From Arthrobacter sp. Bi83 (GTDB taxonomy: Bacteria; Actinomycetota; Actinomycetes; Actinomycetales; Micrococcaceae), in contig NZ_CAKKLY010000004.1 in assembly GCF_918698095.1 (NCBI RefSeq), positions 62,001 to 126,000 of the forward strand: DNA of 64,000 nt. The letters run 5' to 3'. The notes below the pieces were generated by a model. It had not been told where the DNA came from and made no database searches. It worked only from the letters and a program-made list of their open reading frames with translations. Below, one piece after another: positions 26,675-34,543 of the stretch. Positions within the stretch are counted from its first letter, which is position 1. Every line of letters begins with the position of its first letter. The position numbers and the translations under genes were made by a program.

Positions 26675-27639
26675 CGTGCTGCCTCCTTCTTGAAGAGCGA
26701 GAATACGGTGCGCAGGGCGAAGGTGGCCACGATGATGGTGCCGATGACCACCACGACGCCGGCGGCGGAGGCCAGGCCGTATTCGTTGGCGAAGTAGAAC
26801 GTCTGGTAGATCGCGTAGGGCAGGTTCGCGGTGCCCAGGCCGCCGGAGGTGAGGGTGAAGACGGCGTCGAAGTTCTGCACGATGTAGATTGCGCCGAGCA
26901 GCCCGCCGAGTTCCAGGTACTGGCGCAGGTGCGGGAGGGTCAGGTGCCGGAAAATAGCCCAGGAGGTGGCGCCGTCCATCTGCGCGGCTTCGACGGTGTC
27001 CATCGGCCGGGACTGCAGCCCGGCGAGCAGGATCAGCATCATGAACGGGGTCCACTGCCAGACCAGGGAGACGATCACGGCGGCCAGCGGTGCCTGGGAC
27101 AGGAGGTCCGGCTGCGGCGGGGTGTCGGAGCCGAACAGGGACCAGATCCAGGTCAGGGCGCCGTTGATCAGCCCGTACGTCGGGTTCAGCAGGGCGTGCT
27201 TCCAGATCAGGGCAGCGGCCACCGGGACCACCAGGAACGGGGCGATCAGCAGGGTCCGGGCCAGGCCGCGGCCGATGAACTTCTTATCCAGCAGCAGCGC
27301 CAGTCCGAGGCCGATGACCAGGCTGGCCAGGACCACCGAGACGGTCAGGAGGATGGTGGTGAAGATCGCCTGGCGCAGGTCCGCGTTGGTCAGGACCTGG
27401 AGGTAGTTTTCCAGGCCGGCGAATCCGGTCTGGTCCGGGCGGAGGCTGTTCCAGTTCAGGAACGAGATGACCAGCGTCACCACAAACGGCAGCTGGGTGA
27501 CGATGATGAGGAAGATCAGGGCCGGCAGCAGCGGCGCACGCCGTGCCCAGGCCAGAGCGCGTTCACGTGATCTGGCGGTCTTGGATGGTTTGGGTGCGCT
27601 GTGCCCGGAACGGGGAAGGCGCGCTGTTTCGGTAGTCAT
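26671..27639 (-). CDS. Carbohydrate ABC transporter permease (MalF type)
   Basis: A 322-residue CUT1 permease with six predicted membrane segments. TM1 follows a 30-residue basic N-terminus (APLLPALIFLIIVTQLPFVV), and the EAA loop EAAQMDGATSWAIFRHLTLPHLR is intact. Its homologues transport sorbitol, mannitol or related polyols (SmoF/MtlF type) when next to polyol dehydrogenases, as here. The stop overlaps the start of the second permease. An 8-bp hairpin (27660-27680) separates it from the binding-protein gene upstream. Confidence 0.9.
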   Translation of the reverse strand: MTTETARLPRSGHSAPKPSKTARSRERALAWARRAPLLPALIFLIIVTQLPFVVTLVISFLNWNSLRPDQTGFAGLENYLQVLTNADLRQAIFTTILLTVSVVLASLVIGLGLALLLDKKFIGRGLARTLLIAPFLVVPVAAALIWKHALLNPTYGLINGALTWIWSLFGSDTPPQPDLLSQAPLAAVIVSLVWQWTPFMMLILLAGLQSRPMDTVEAAQMDGATSWAIFRHLTLPHLRQYLELGGLLGAIYIVQNFDAVFTLTSGGLGTANLPYAIYQTFYFANEYGLASAAGVVVVIGTIIVATFALRTVFSLFKKEAAR

Positions 27640-27659
27640 GATGCTCTCCTGCGGTCCCG

Positions 27660-27680
27660 CGGCCCGCCCGTCAGGCGGGC
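27660..27680 (-). terminator. Intra-operon hairpin between binding protein and permeases
   Basis: GGCCCGCC and GGCGGGCC form a perfect 8-bp stem with a CGTCA loop in the 79-base gap. Such hairpins after a binding-protein gene usually protect its mRNA or reduce read-through, giving more binding protein than permease. No U-tract. Confidence 0.65.
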
Positions 27681-27718
27681 CACGGAACCGGTTGGTGGAT
27701 GATTACTTCGTGTACTGG

Positions 27719-29068
27719 TTACTTCTTGTACTTGTCGCCGATTTTTTGTGCGGCGTCCTGGCCCTTGGCCAGAGCGTCTGAGACACTGCCCTGGCCGGCG
27801 ATGGCGGAGCTGACACCCTGGGAGACCGTGGTGCCCAGATCAGCGAATTCGGGGATCCCGACGAACTGGATGCCCACGACGGGGCGTTCCTGCACTCCGG
27901 GGTTCTTCGGGTCCGCGTTCTCAATCGCTGAGCGTTCGGCCTTGAAGAACGGGGCCGCCTTTTGGAACTCGGCGTTCTCGTAGGTGGAGATGCGCTTGCC
28001 GGATGGGACCTTCGCCCAGCCGAGCTTGGAGGCGACCAGTTCCTCGTACTTCTTCGAACTGGCCCAGGCGATGAACTTGCCGGCAGCGTCCTGCTTCTTC
28101 GACGCAGCCTGGACACCCCAGGACCAGGTCCACAGCCAGCCGGAGGACTTCGTGTTCTTCACCGGGGCCTGGGCGTAACCGATCTTGCCCTTCACCGGGG
28201 ACGCGTCCGCTTCCAGGGCACCGGCGGCGGACGTCGCGTCGTACCACATGGCGACCTTGGACTGGCTCATGTTGTTCAGGCACTCGGTGAACCCGGCCTG
28301 CGCGGCCCCCGCCTCACCGTGCTCCCGCACCAGCTTCGTGTAAAACTCGGTCGCCGCGGTGAATTCGGGGGCGTTGACCTTCGCGTTCCAGTCCTTATCG
28401 AACCAGGTCCCGCCGAACGTGTTCACCACCGTGGTCAACGGCGCGAAGACCTGGCCCCAGCCCGGCTGCCCGCGCAGGCAGATGCCCTTCATCCCCGCAG
28501 CCGCACCGTCCGCCTTCGCCGCGAGGTCAGCAACCTGGTCCCACGTGGGCTTCTCGGGCATGGTCAGGCCCTTGGCGTCGAAGATGTCCTTGCGGTACAT
28601 CAGGAAGGAAGACTCCCCGTAAAACGGCTCCCCGTACAGCTTGCCGTCCTTGCCCGTGAGGGAGGCGGTGTAGGCCGGAAGGATGTCGCCCTGGTTGAAC
28701 TGGGCATCCTTCGCGACATTGTCCAGCGGCGCCAGCCAGTTGTTCGCGGAATAGAAGGGGATCTCGTAGTTCGAGAGGGACGCAACATCGTACTGGCCGG
28801 CCTGGCTGGAGAACTCCTGGCTGATCTTGGCCCGGACATCATTTTCCGGCAACACCGTGTAGTTCACCTTGATGCCGGTGTCCTTGGTGAAGTTATCCGC
28901 CGTCAGCCGCTGCAGGTCCTCCATCTGCGGATTGTTCACCATCAGGACGTTAATGCTGTTCTGATCACCGGCAGCCGTGCCGCCACCGGCACCGGAGCAG
29001 GCCGAAGCGGACAGGACCAGGCAAACTGCTCCGGCGGCCAGTGAGGCAGCGCGCATTTTTGAGCGCAT
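27719..29068 (-). CDS. Polyol/sugar ABC transporter substrate-binding lipoprotein
   Basis: A 449-residue extracytoplasmic binding protein of the CUT1 type. The signal peptide ends in the lipobox LSASAC, so the mature protein would be lipid-anchored at Cys24 outside the membrane. Family motifs include GKLYGEPFYGESSFLMYRKD near the hinge and MSQSKVAMWYDATSAAGAL. It delivers substrate to the two permeases downstream. AAGGAGT precedes the ATG. Neighbouring dehydrogenase, kinase and the mannitol dehydrogenase relic suggest a hexitol or pentitol ligand. Confidence 0.9.
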   Translation of the reverse strand: MRSKMRAASLAAGAVCLVLSASACSGAGGGTAAGDQNSINVLMVNNPQMEDLQRLTADNFTKDTGIKVNYTVLPENDVRAKISQEFSSQAGQYDVASLSNYEIPFYSANNWLAPLDNVAKDAQFNQGDILPAYTASLTGKDGKLYGEPFYGESSFLMYRKDIFDAKGLTMPEKPTWDQVADLAAKADGAAAGMKGICLRGQPGWGQVFAPLTTVVNTFGGTWFDKDWNAKVNAPEFTAATEFYTKLVREHGEAGAAQAGFTECLNNMSQSKVAMWYDATSAAGALEADASPVKGKIGYAQAPVKNTKSSGWLWTWSWGVQAASKKQDAAGKFIAWASSKKYEELVASKLGWAKVPSGKRISTYENAEFQKAAPFFKAERSAIENADPKNPGVQERPVVGIQFVGIPEFADLGTTVSQGVSSAIAGQGSVSDALAKGQDAAQKIGDKYKK

Positions 29069-29180
29069 TAAGGACTCCTTTGTTCTTCATGGGGGTGCAC
29101 AGTCACCACACTCCAACTGCTGTGTCGAAGGATCGGACTGGAGCGAGGCCTGGGACCGGGAATCCGATGTGCCGCGCTGA

Positions 29181-29216
29181 TGTTCCTCAACATTAGGCTT
29201 GTGGGACAGGGCACAA
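29181..29216. promoter_or_regulatory. Candidate regulator sites between polyol operon and AraC gene
   Basis: Two inverted repeats lie in the 275-bp divergent region: TGTT-CCTC-AACA (29181-29192) and TTGTG-N8-CACAA (29199-29216). They are placed to control the leftward operon, the AraC-family gene or both. No convincing -35/-10 pair was found. Confidence 0.35.
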
Positions 29217-29343
29217 CTAGCGTCTTGGTTGCCACTTTCTGATACTAATTTTCCCAAGACGATGCTCGATGTAGGGGCTAACCTTGGGGAAGGCGCCCGT
29301 GGCGCTGTCCTTATTTCATAGAGTGAAGGCACGGGGAACGACC

Positions 29344-30270
29344 ATGAGCGCTGCAGATCCGAGCGACGGCGCAGCCGCAAGGCTTGCCGAACGACTGCTG
29401 GGCATGCGCGCCAACCGGGAAGTCATTCCGGCCGATCCGAACCATTCGGTCCGGTGGCACGAGCATGACTATCCCAGTCCGCTGGCACGCTGGAACTACC
29501 ATCCCGAATACGAGATCCACCTGATCCGGAAAGGCACCGGAAAATTCATTGTGGGAGACCACATCGGCACGTTTGAGGCCGGTCAGGTGTCCCTGGTGGG
29601 AGCGGGGCTGCCACACGACTGGGTCAGCGACCTTGAGCCCGGAGAAGTCCTCCATGGGCGCGATGCCGTGATCCAGTTTGACGGAAAATGGGTCGAGCAA
29701 GCAGCTTCGATTGTTCCGGAAATGGCCGAGATCAAACCCCTGCTGGAACAGTCCGCACGCGGGATCGAATTCCTGGGGAAGTCAGCCCGCAGGGCAGCGA
29801 CATCCATCGAGGCGATGGGTGCCTCCTCCGGATTGGAGCGGCTTCATCACCTCCTGGAACTCTTTGCAATTCTTGCTCAGGCACCGCAGGAGGAACGACG
29901 CTACCTTGCCGACGAATGGTTCCGGCCCCAGCTGGATGGCCAGGCAGCGGCCGTGGTGGACATAGTCCTCGAATACGTTTTCAGCAATCATGCCGGCAGC
30001 GTCAAGATGTCCGAAGCGGCGGCGCTGGTGGGAATGTCCGAGCCGACGTTCTCGAAATACTTCAAACGTGCCACCGGCCAGAACTTCAGTGGCCTCGTCC
30101 GCAAACTCCGTCTGGCCCATGCACGGAGGCTCCTTGAGCGCAGCGACCAAGCCATCTCCGACATCTGCTACGAAGTGGGCTTCTCGAACCTGTCCAATTT
30201 CAACCGGCATTTCCTCAACGATGCCGGTGAAACTCCCCGGCACTACCGCCAACGAGTCCAGAGTGGCTGA
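29344..30270 (+). CDS. AraC-family transcriptional regulator with cupin sensor domain
   Basis: A 308-residue regulator. The N-terminal cupin half (residues about 40-120) has WNYHPEYEIHLIRKGTGKFIVGDHIG and FEAGQVSLVGAGLPHDW; the C-terminal 100 residues carry two HTH motifs, including MSEAAALVGMSEPTFSKYFKRATG and ISDICYEVGFSNLSNFNRHF. It is divergent from the polyol ABC operon and is the obvious candidate activator. The ATG at 29344 is preferred to a TTG further upstream because it starts just before conserved sequence. Effector unknown. Confidence 0.88.
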   Translation: MSAADPSDGAAARLAERLLGMRANREVIPADPNHSVRWHEHDYPSPLARWNYHPEYEIHLIRKGTGKFIVGDHIGTFEAGQVSLVGAGLPHDWVSDLEPGEVLHGRDAVIQFDGKWVEQAASIVPEMAEIKPLLEQSARGIEFLGKSARRAATSIEAMGASSGLERLHHLLELFAILAQAPQEERRYLADEWFRPQLDGQAAAVVDIVLEYVFSNHAGSVKMSEAAALVGMSEPTFSKYFKRATGQNFSGLVRKLRLAHARRLLERSDQAISDICYEVGFSNLSNFNRHFLNDAGETPRHYRQRVQSG

Positions 30271-30331
30271 GCCGCCGCACGGGAGCCTGCGAGATACCGA
30301 GCCCTGACGGTCCCGGTGCGGAACTTATCAG

Positions 30332-31372
30332 TCACACCGTAACTGCCGCCGTCGAGGCCCTAATGACCAGTTCCGGCTCCACCAGCATTGTTCTTAACGG
30401 CGCCGACGGATCCTTCATGCGGTCCAGCAGTGCCTTTGCAGCCCCGGCCCCGACCTCCTCGTTGCGGCCGTCGACCGTGGTGAGCCGCAGCAGGTTGGCC
30501 GACGCCAAAGGCGAATTGTCGTAACCGATGAGGGACAGGTCCTCGGGTATACGCCGACCCCTGTCGCGGGCGGCGCCGGCTGCACCGAGCGCCATGGTGT
30601 CGTTGGCCGCAAAAATTGCTGTGAGCGATGGGTTCTGATCCAGCAGCTTCAGCGATGCCTGGTAGCCATCGGACTCCATTGTGAGTCCTTGGCCCTCCTT
30701 GATATGAGGCCGCAGTCCGTTTTCACGCATGGCGGCTTCGTACCCTTGCGCGCGTAAACGGGCGGCGCCTCCGCCGCCGGTGACGTGCCCGATTTCCCTG
30801 TGGCCCAGTCCGACCAGGTGCTCGACGGCGAGCCGGCTCCCCACCAGATCGTCATTGGCCACGACGTCGGCCCCCGGAACGGGAATGTCACGGTTGCCGG
30901 CGACAACCGCAGGAACGTCGAGAGCCGCGAACATCTCCTCCGATGGTTCGGTTGCGATCACGATGCCATCCACACGCAGTGACATGAGACCATCCACGGG
31001 TGTCCGGTCCAGGTGGGCATTGAAGGAGGGATCGGCGACGGCAACGCGGAACCCCAGCGGCGCAAATTGCTCGTGCAGACCTGACAACAGCCCTACGAAC
31101 CAGAGGTTCCGGTAATCATCAAGGACAACACCAATGGTGCGCGATCTGTTACCGGCCAGCGTCGCGGCAGCGCGATTCGGACGGTAGTTCAGCCGTTCGA
31201 TAGCCTCCTCAACCGCAGCCCGCCGCGCAGGGGAGACACCAGGCGCACCGCGCAGCACCAAGGAGACCAGGGACTTTGATACCCCGGCCGCGGAGGCCAC
31301 GTCGTAAATGTTCGGGCGTCTGGCACCGGTTTCCTGCGTCACCCTGCCATTGTCACCCATGACACAGGACAT
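30332..31372 (-). CDS. LacI-family repressor (divergent from the oxidoreductase/isomerase pair)
   Basis: A LacI/GalR regulator of 346 residues from 31372, or 342 from the second ATG at 31360. The HTH is NIYDVASAAGVSKSLVSLVLRG, followed by a hinge helix (RPNRAAATLAGNRS) and an effector domain with AIFAANDTMALGA and LIGYDNSPLA. The perfect palindrome TGGAGCGCTCCA just downstream of the divergent promoter is a textbook LacI-family operator. The effector is probably a sugar or inositol derivative processed by the divergent genes. Confidence 0.87.
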   Translation of the reverse strand: MSCVMGDNGRVTQETGARRPNIYDVASAAGVSKSLVSLVLRGAPGVSPARRAAVEEAIERLNYRPNRAAATLAGNRSRTIGVVLDDYRNLWFVGLLSGLHEQFAPLGFRVAVADPSFNAHLDRTPVDGLMSLRVDGIVIATEPSEEMFAALDVPAVVAGNRDIPVPGADVVANDDLVGSRLAVEHLVGLGHREIGHVTGGGGAARLRAQGYEAAMRENGLRPHIKEGQGLTMESDGYQASLKLLDQNPSLTAIFAANDTMALGAAGAARDRGRRIPEDLSLIGYDNSPLASANLLRLTTVDGRNEEVGAGAAKALLDRMKDPSAPLRTMLVEPELVIRASTAAVTV

Positions 31373-31380
31373 TCGATAGA

Positions 31381-31426
31381 TTGACAGGACAAAGTTCCGG
31401 TCCTATCGTGTTTCTGGAGCGCTCCA
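31381..31426 (+). promoter_or_regulatory. Promoter and LacI-type operator of the oxidoreductase/isomerase operon
   Basis: TTGACA (31381-31386), a 17-base spacer and TATCGT (31404-31409) form a good sigma-70-type promoter. The 12-bp perfect palindrome TGGAGCGCTCCA (31415-31426) begins 5 bases after the -10 box, at the expected transcription start, so a bound repressor would block initiation. Confidence 0.8.
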
Positions 31427-31495
31427 TTTTTGATTCCATACTGTCGTAGCGGCTGAGCCGGGCAACGCCCCGGCTAAGTTTCGAAGGAGAAGTTA

Positions 31496-32674
31496 ATGCC
31501 CAAAGATCTCGGCATCGCCGTCATAGGTGCAGGCATGGCCGGCAAGGCTCACGCCGCCGCCTTCCGCACCGCCTCCACGCTCTACAACCCCGTCCTTCCG
31601 CCCGTCCGGCTGGTCTCCATCGGTGACGTCAATCCCGAGATTGGGTCAATCGCAGCACAGCGGTTCGGCTACGAACGCAACGACACGTCGTGGCAGGCCA
31701 TCGCAGAAGCCGATGATATCGACGTCGTCAGCGTCGTCATCGCCAACTCGCTGCACCGCGAAGTCGTCGAGGGCCTCCTCGCCGCCGGAAAGCACGTGCT
31801 CTGCGAGAAGCCGCTGAGCGACACCCTGGAAGATGCCCGGGCAATGGCCGAAGCGGCCCGCAACGCTTCGTCCATTGCCCGGATCGGATTCACCTTCCGC
31901 CGCACTCCCGGTATCGCGTACATCCGCGACCTGATACGGAACGGAACCCTCGGCAACGTGCTGCACTTCAGCGGCCGCTACTGGACGGACTACGGCTTCA
32001 GCCCCGATGCACCGATGAGCTGGCGCTACAAGGGCGGCCCGGGTTCCGGCGCCCTGGCCGACGTCGGCTCCCACCTGGCGTACGTCGCCGAATTCCTCTG
32101 CGGCGACATCCGCTCGATCAGCGGCGGACGCTTCAGCACCGCCATCGGCAAGCGTCCCCTCCCCCTCGGCGCCGTCATGGGACACGACCACGCCGCTGTC
32201 AGCGACACCTACGAGGCCGTCGAAAACGACGACTATGCAGCCTTCTCCGCCGAGTTCGACCACGGCTCCGGCGGTTTCGAGGTCTCGCGTGTCGCCGCCG
32301 GGCACGCAAACAGCCTCATCTTCGAAGTCTTCTGTGAAAACGGAGCCGCCAGGTTCGACCAGCGCCGCCCGGCTGAAATCGAACTCTTCCTCAACTCCGG
32401 CCCCTCATCCCAAAACGGCTACCGCCAGGTCATCCTCGGCCCCGAACACCCCTACCTCGCCGGCGGCCTCGCCATGGACGCCCCCAGCGTCGGCTTCGGC
32501 CAGAACGATGCCTTCGGCTACCAGGCCAGAGCCTTCCTCGATGAAGTCGCAGGCCTCGACGAGGCTTCGTCCCTTCCGCGCTGCGCCACTTTCGATGAAG
32601 GCGTGCACAACATGGAACTGCTCGGCGCAGTCGCAGAGTCGGCGCTCGGCTCCGGAAAGAAGGTAACCCTGTGA
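31496..32674 (+). CDS. Gfo/Idh/MocA-family oxidoreductase
   Basis: A 392-residue NAD(P)-dependent dehydrogenase. The Rossmann motif GAGMAGKAHAAAF lies at residues 12-24, the family EKPLSD motif carries the catalytic Lys, and the C-terminal alpha/beta domain includes DVGSHLAYVAEFL with the expected Asp/His pair. Relatives oxidise myo-inositol, its isomers or cyclic and linear sugars. It is co-translated with a xylose-isomerase-like protein through a GTGA overlap, a pairing typical of inositol, keto-inositol or 3-keto-sugar breakdown. GAAGGAG precedes the ATG. Confidence 0.85.
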   Translation: MPKDLGIAVIGAGMAGKAHAAAFRTASTLYNPVLPPVRLVSIGDVNPEIGSIAAQRFGYERNDTSWQAIAEADDIDVVSVVIANSLHREVVEGLLAAGKHVLCEKPLSDTLEDARAMAEAARNASSIARIGFTFRRTPGIAYIRDLIRNGTLGNVLHFSGRYWTDYGFSPDAPMSWRYKGGPGSGALADVGSHLAYVAEFLCGDIRSISGGRFSTAIGKRPLPLGAVMGHDHAAVSDTYEAVENDDYAAFSAEFDHGSGGFEVSRVAAGHANSLIFEVFCENGAARFDQRRPAEIELFLNSGPSSQNGYRQVILGPEHPYLAGGLAMDAPSVGFGQNDAFGYQARAFLDEVAGLDEASSLPRCATFDEGVHNMELLGAVAESALGSGKKVTL

Positions 32675-33678
32675 AACTCGGCGTCTACAACGCAGTCCTG
32701 CACGACCGTCCGCTCCCCGAAGCCCTGAAAGTCATCGCTGACCTGGGACTGACGGGTATCGAAGTCAATTCTGGCGGGTTCCTGCCCCCGGTTCACATCC
32801 CCACCTTCGACGAGATCCTCGAAAGCGACGCAGCGCGCGATGACTACCTCGCCATCTTCGAAGGCACAGGCGTGGCGATCGCCGGGCTGAACTGCAACGG
32901 CAATCCCCTGCACCCCAACCGCATCATCGGGGACAAGCACGCCGAAGACATCCGCCGCTCCATCCGCCTCGCCCACCGCCTCGGACAGGACCGGGTGGTC
33001 ACGATGTCCGGTCTCCCGGGTGGCGAGCCCGGGGCAACCGTGCCGAACTGGATCGTGAACGCCTGGAACTCAGCGGCGCTGGATGTCCTCGACTACCAGT
33101 GGGGCGTCGCCGCAGAGTTCTGGAGAGAAACTGACCGGCTTGCCCGCGACCTGGACGTCAAGGTCGCCTTGGAGCTGCACCCCCAGAACCTCGTGTTCAA
33201 CCCGGCTGACGTGTACAGGCTCGTGGACCTCACCGGAGCCACCCACGTGGGCGTTGAGCTCGACGCCTCACACCTTTTCTGGCAGCAAATGGACCCCGTG
33301 GCCGTGATCCGCGAACTCGGCCCCCTGGTGTTCCAGGCAGCGGCAAAGGACGTGCGCGTCAACACCGCAACAGCGGCCGTCTACGGCGTCCTCGACAACC
33401 GCTTCCGCCGCCTGTCCCCCGCAGAGAACCGCACCAACCTCGGCGGCGACGAGTGGGCCAACGAATGGCCCAAGCCGGCCGCGTGGGACTTCGTTGCCCT
33501 CGGCAAGGGACACGACGTCGCCTATTGGACCGAATTCCTCCGCGCCCTCCACGAGGTGGACCCGGACATGCTTGTCAACATCGAACACGAAGACGTCGAG
33601 CTCGGCCGCATCGAAGGCCTCGAAGTCGCAGCCAAGGTTCTGAAGGAGGCTGACTCCGCTCTGAGCATCTCGGCGTAG
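32671..33678 (+). CDS. Sugar phosphate isomerase/epimerase (xylose isomerase-like TIM barrel)
   Basis: A 335-residue AP-endonuclease-2 TIM barrel protein. Metal ligands are likely Glu in VALELHPQN, Asp/His in VELDASHLFWQ, and Glu near the end in LVNIEHEDVE. Such proteins act as sugar isomerases, epimerases, inosose dehydratases or 3-keto-glycoside lyases. The start is GTG overlapping the oxidoreductase stop. It ends just before a strong hairpin, so the pair is a complete two-gene operon with no transporter. Confidence 0.83.
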   Translation: MKLGVYNAVLHDRPLPEALKVIADLGLTGIEVNSGGFLPPVHIPTFDEILESDAARDDYLAIFEGTGVAIAGLNCNGNPLHPNRIIGDKHAEDIRRSIRLAHRLGQDRVVTMSGLPGGEPGATVPNWIVNAWNSAALDVLDYQWGVAAEFWRETDRLARDLDVKVALELHPQNLVFNPADVYRLVDLTGATHVGVELDASHLFWQQMDPVAVIRELGPLVFQAAAKDVRVNTATAAVYGVLDNRFRRLSPAENRTNLGGDEWANEWPKPAAWDFVALGKGHDVAYWTEFLRALHEVDPDMLVNIEHEDVELGRIEGLEVAAKVLKEADSALSISA

Positions 33679-33682
33679 GAAC

Positions 33683-33709
33683 GTTGGGCCGCCGTCACGG
33701 CGGCCTAAC
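33683..33709 (+). terminator. Terminator hairpin after the isomerase gene
   Basis: A 12-bp stem (one G-T pair) closes a TCA loop, built from GTTGGGCCGCCG and its complement, 5 bases after the isomerase stop. No U-tract, as common in high-GC actinobacteria. Confidence 0.8.
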
Positions 33710-33710
33710 G

Positions 33711-34357
33711 CGGAACGCTCCTCGGCAGTGGGGTGACCAGTCCACGGAGGCGGCGTCATCGCGTCGGGATCAGCTTGATCTTTCGATCCCCAAGATCAAG
33801 TTCCGCATAGTCATTCGCCCGATCGTTGACTCCAAAAAACTCGAGCAGTGAATACGCCGGCGCCGATAACTGCTGCCGCGCCGCGGGGGTCAGTTCCTTT
33901 CTCACTTTTTAGCATCGAAGTTCTGCCCAAACATTGCAGATATCTGCCGCAAACCTTGATCGGGGCAACGGAATATTGGCACAAAGAGGCAGCTAACCAA
34001 CGGACTGTGAAAGTGAAGGTAGCCAAAGTGGCCACGACAGCAGAGAAATCGAAGTACCGCTACAGTGACTTTTACTGCTTCATGTCGCTTGCGGACTTCA
34101 CTGCCTATGTCTCCAAGGATGACGGCGAAGGGGACAGCGGCTTTTCGATCAGCGGCAACGAGCCTTAGCCGATCGGCTGGAGCCCTTCGGCACGTCAACT
34201 GCCGCAGTAATTGCTGGCATCACGGGGCCTCGGACCAAGGTTCACCGCTTGTGGTATCGGCAAGCTCGCCAAGGGATTGACGCCGGCGTGCTACAGGGCC
34301 ATTATTCTCCTAGACGACGGCTGGGGGCGCTAGGCATTTAGGCAAAGGAGCCGCGCC
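33711..34357. other. Low-coding intergenic stretch upstream of the RND operon
   Basis: Lower GC and more irregular composition than the flanking genes. ORFs on both strands (for example 33848-34168 plus, 33902-34198 minus) have no clear ribosome-binding site or known domain, and neither is supported. The plus-strand frame contains KSKYRYSDFYCFMSLADFTAYVS, which looks protein-like, so it may be a gene fragment. The promoter of the RND operon must lie here or in the next stretch. Confidence 0.45.
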
Positions 34358-34543
34358 GTGGCCAGCTACAGTTTCACAGCACCAGTCTGCGGGGATTTCC
34401 CCACATCCGGTTTGAGCGGAATTCTGAATGCTCAAACACGACGATTCATAGGTCCGGTTCAGCCTGATTGCCGACGACACCATAGACGCCGCCGCAAGTC
34501 TGTCCAAGGTCCGGCCCCAGAGTCAGCAGCGTGCCGGTCATGA
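34358..34543 (+). CDS. Short ORF coupled to the RND operon (61 aa, unknown)
   Basis: A 61-codon ORF starting with GTG, preceded by a strong AAAGGAG site 7 bases upstream. Its TGA (34541-34543) overlaps ATG 34540 of the first RND gene in an ATGA arrangement. The RND gene has no good ribosome-binding site of its own, so ribosomes finishing this ORF probably start it. The protein is not recognised; the second half is unusually basic (HHRRRRK) and may be the product of an old frameshift. It could be a leader peptide whose translation matters more than its product. Confidence 0.4.
   Translation: MASYSFTAPVCGDFPTSGLSGILNAQTRRFIGPVQPDCRRHHRRRRKSVQGPAPESAACRS

Noticed and set aside
27962..29044. Plus-strand open frame of 360 codons opposite the binding-protein gene
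   Set aside because: Antisense shadow; the minus-strand lipoprotein has a lipobox and family motifs.
33848..34198. Overlapping short ORFs on both strands upstream of the RND block
   Set aside because: No ribosome-binding site, known domain or clear codon bias; mentioned only as a possible gene fragment.
34531..34539. GTG 34531 as the start of the first RND pump
   Set aside because: ATG 34540 overlaps the short ORF stop in an ATGA pattern and begins right before TM1.
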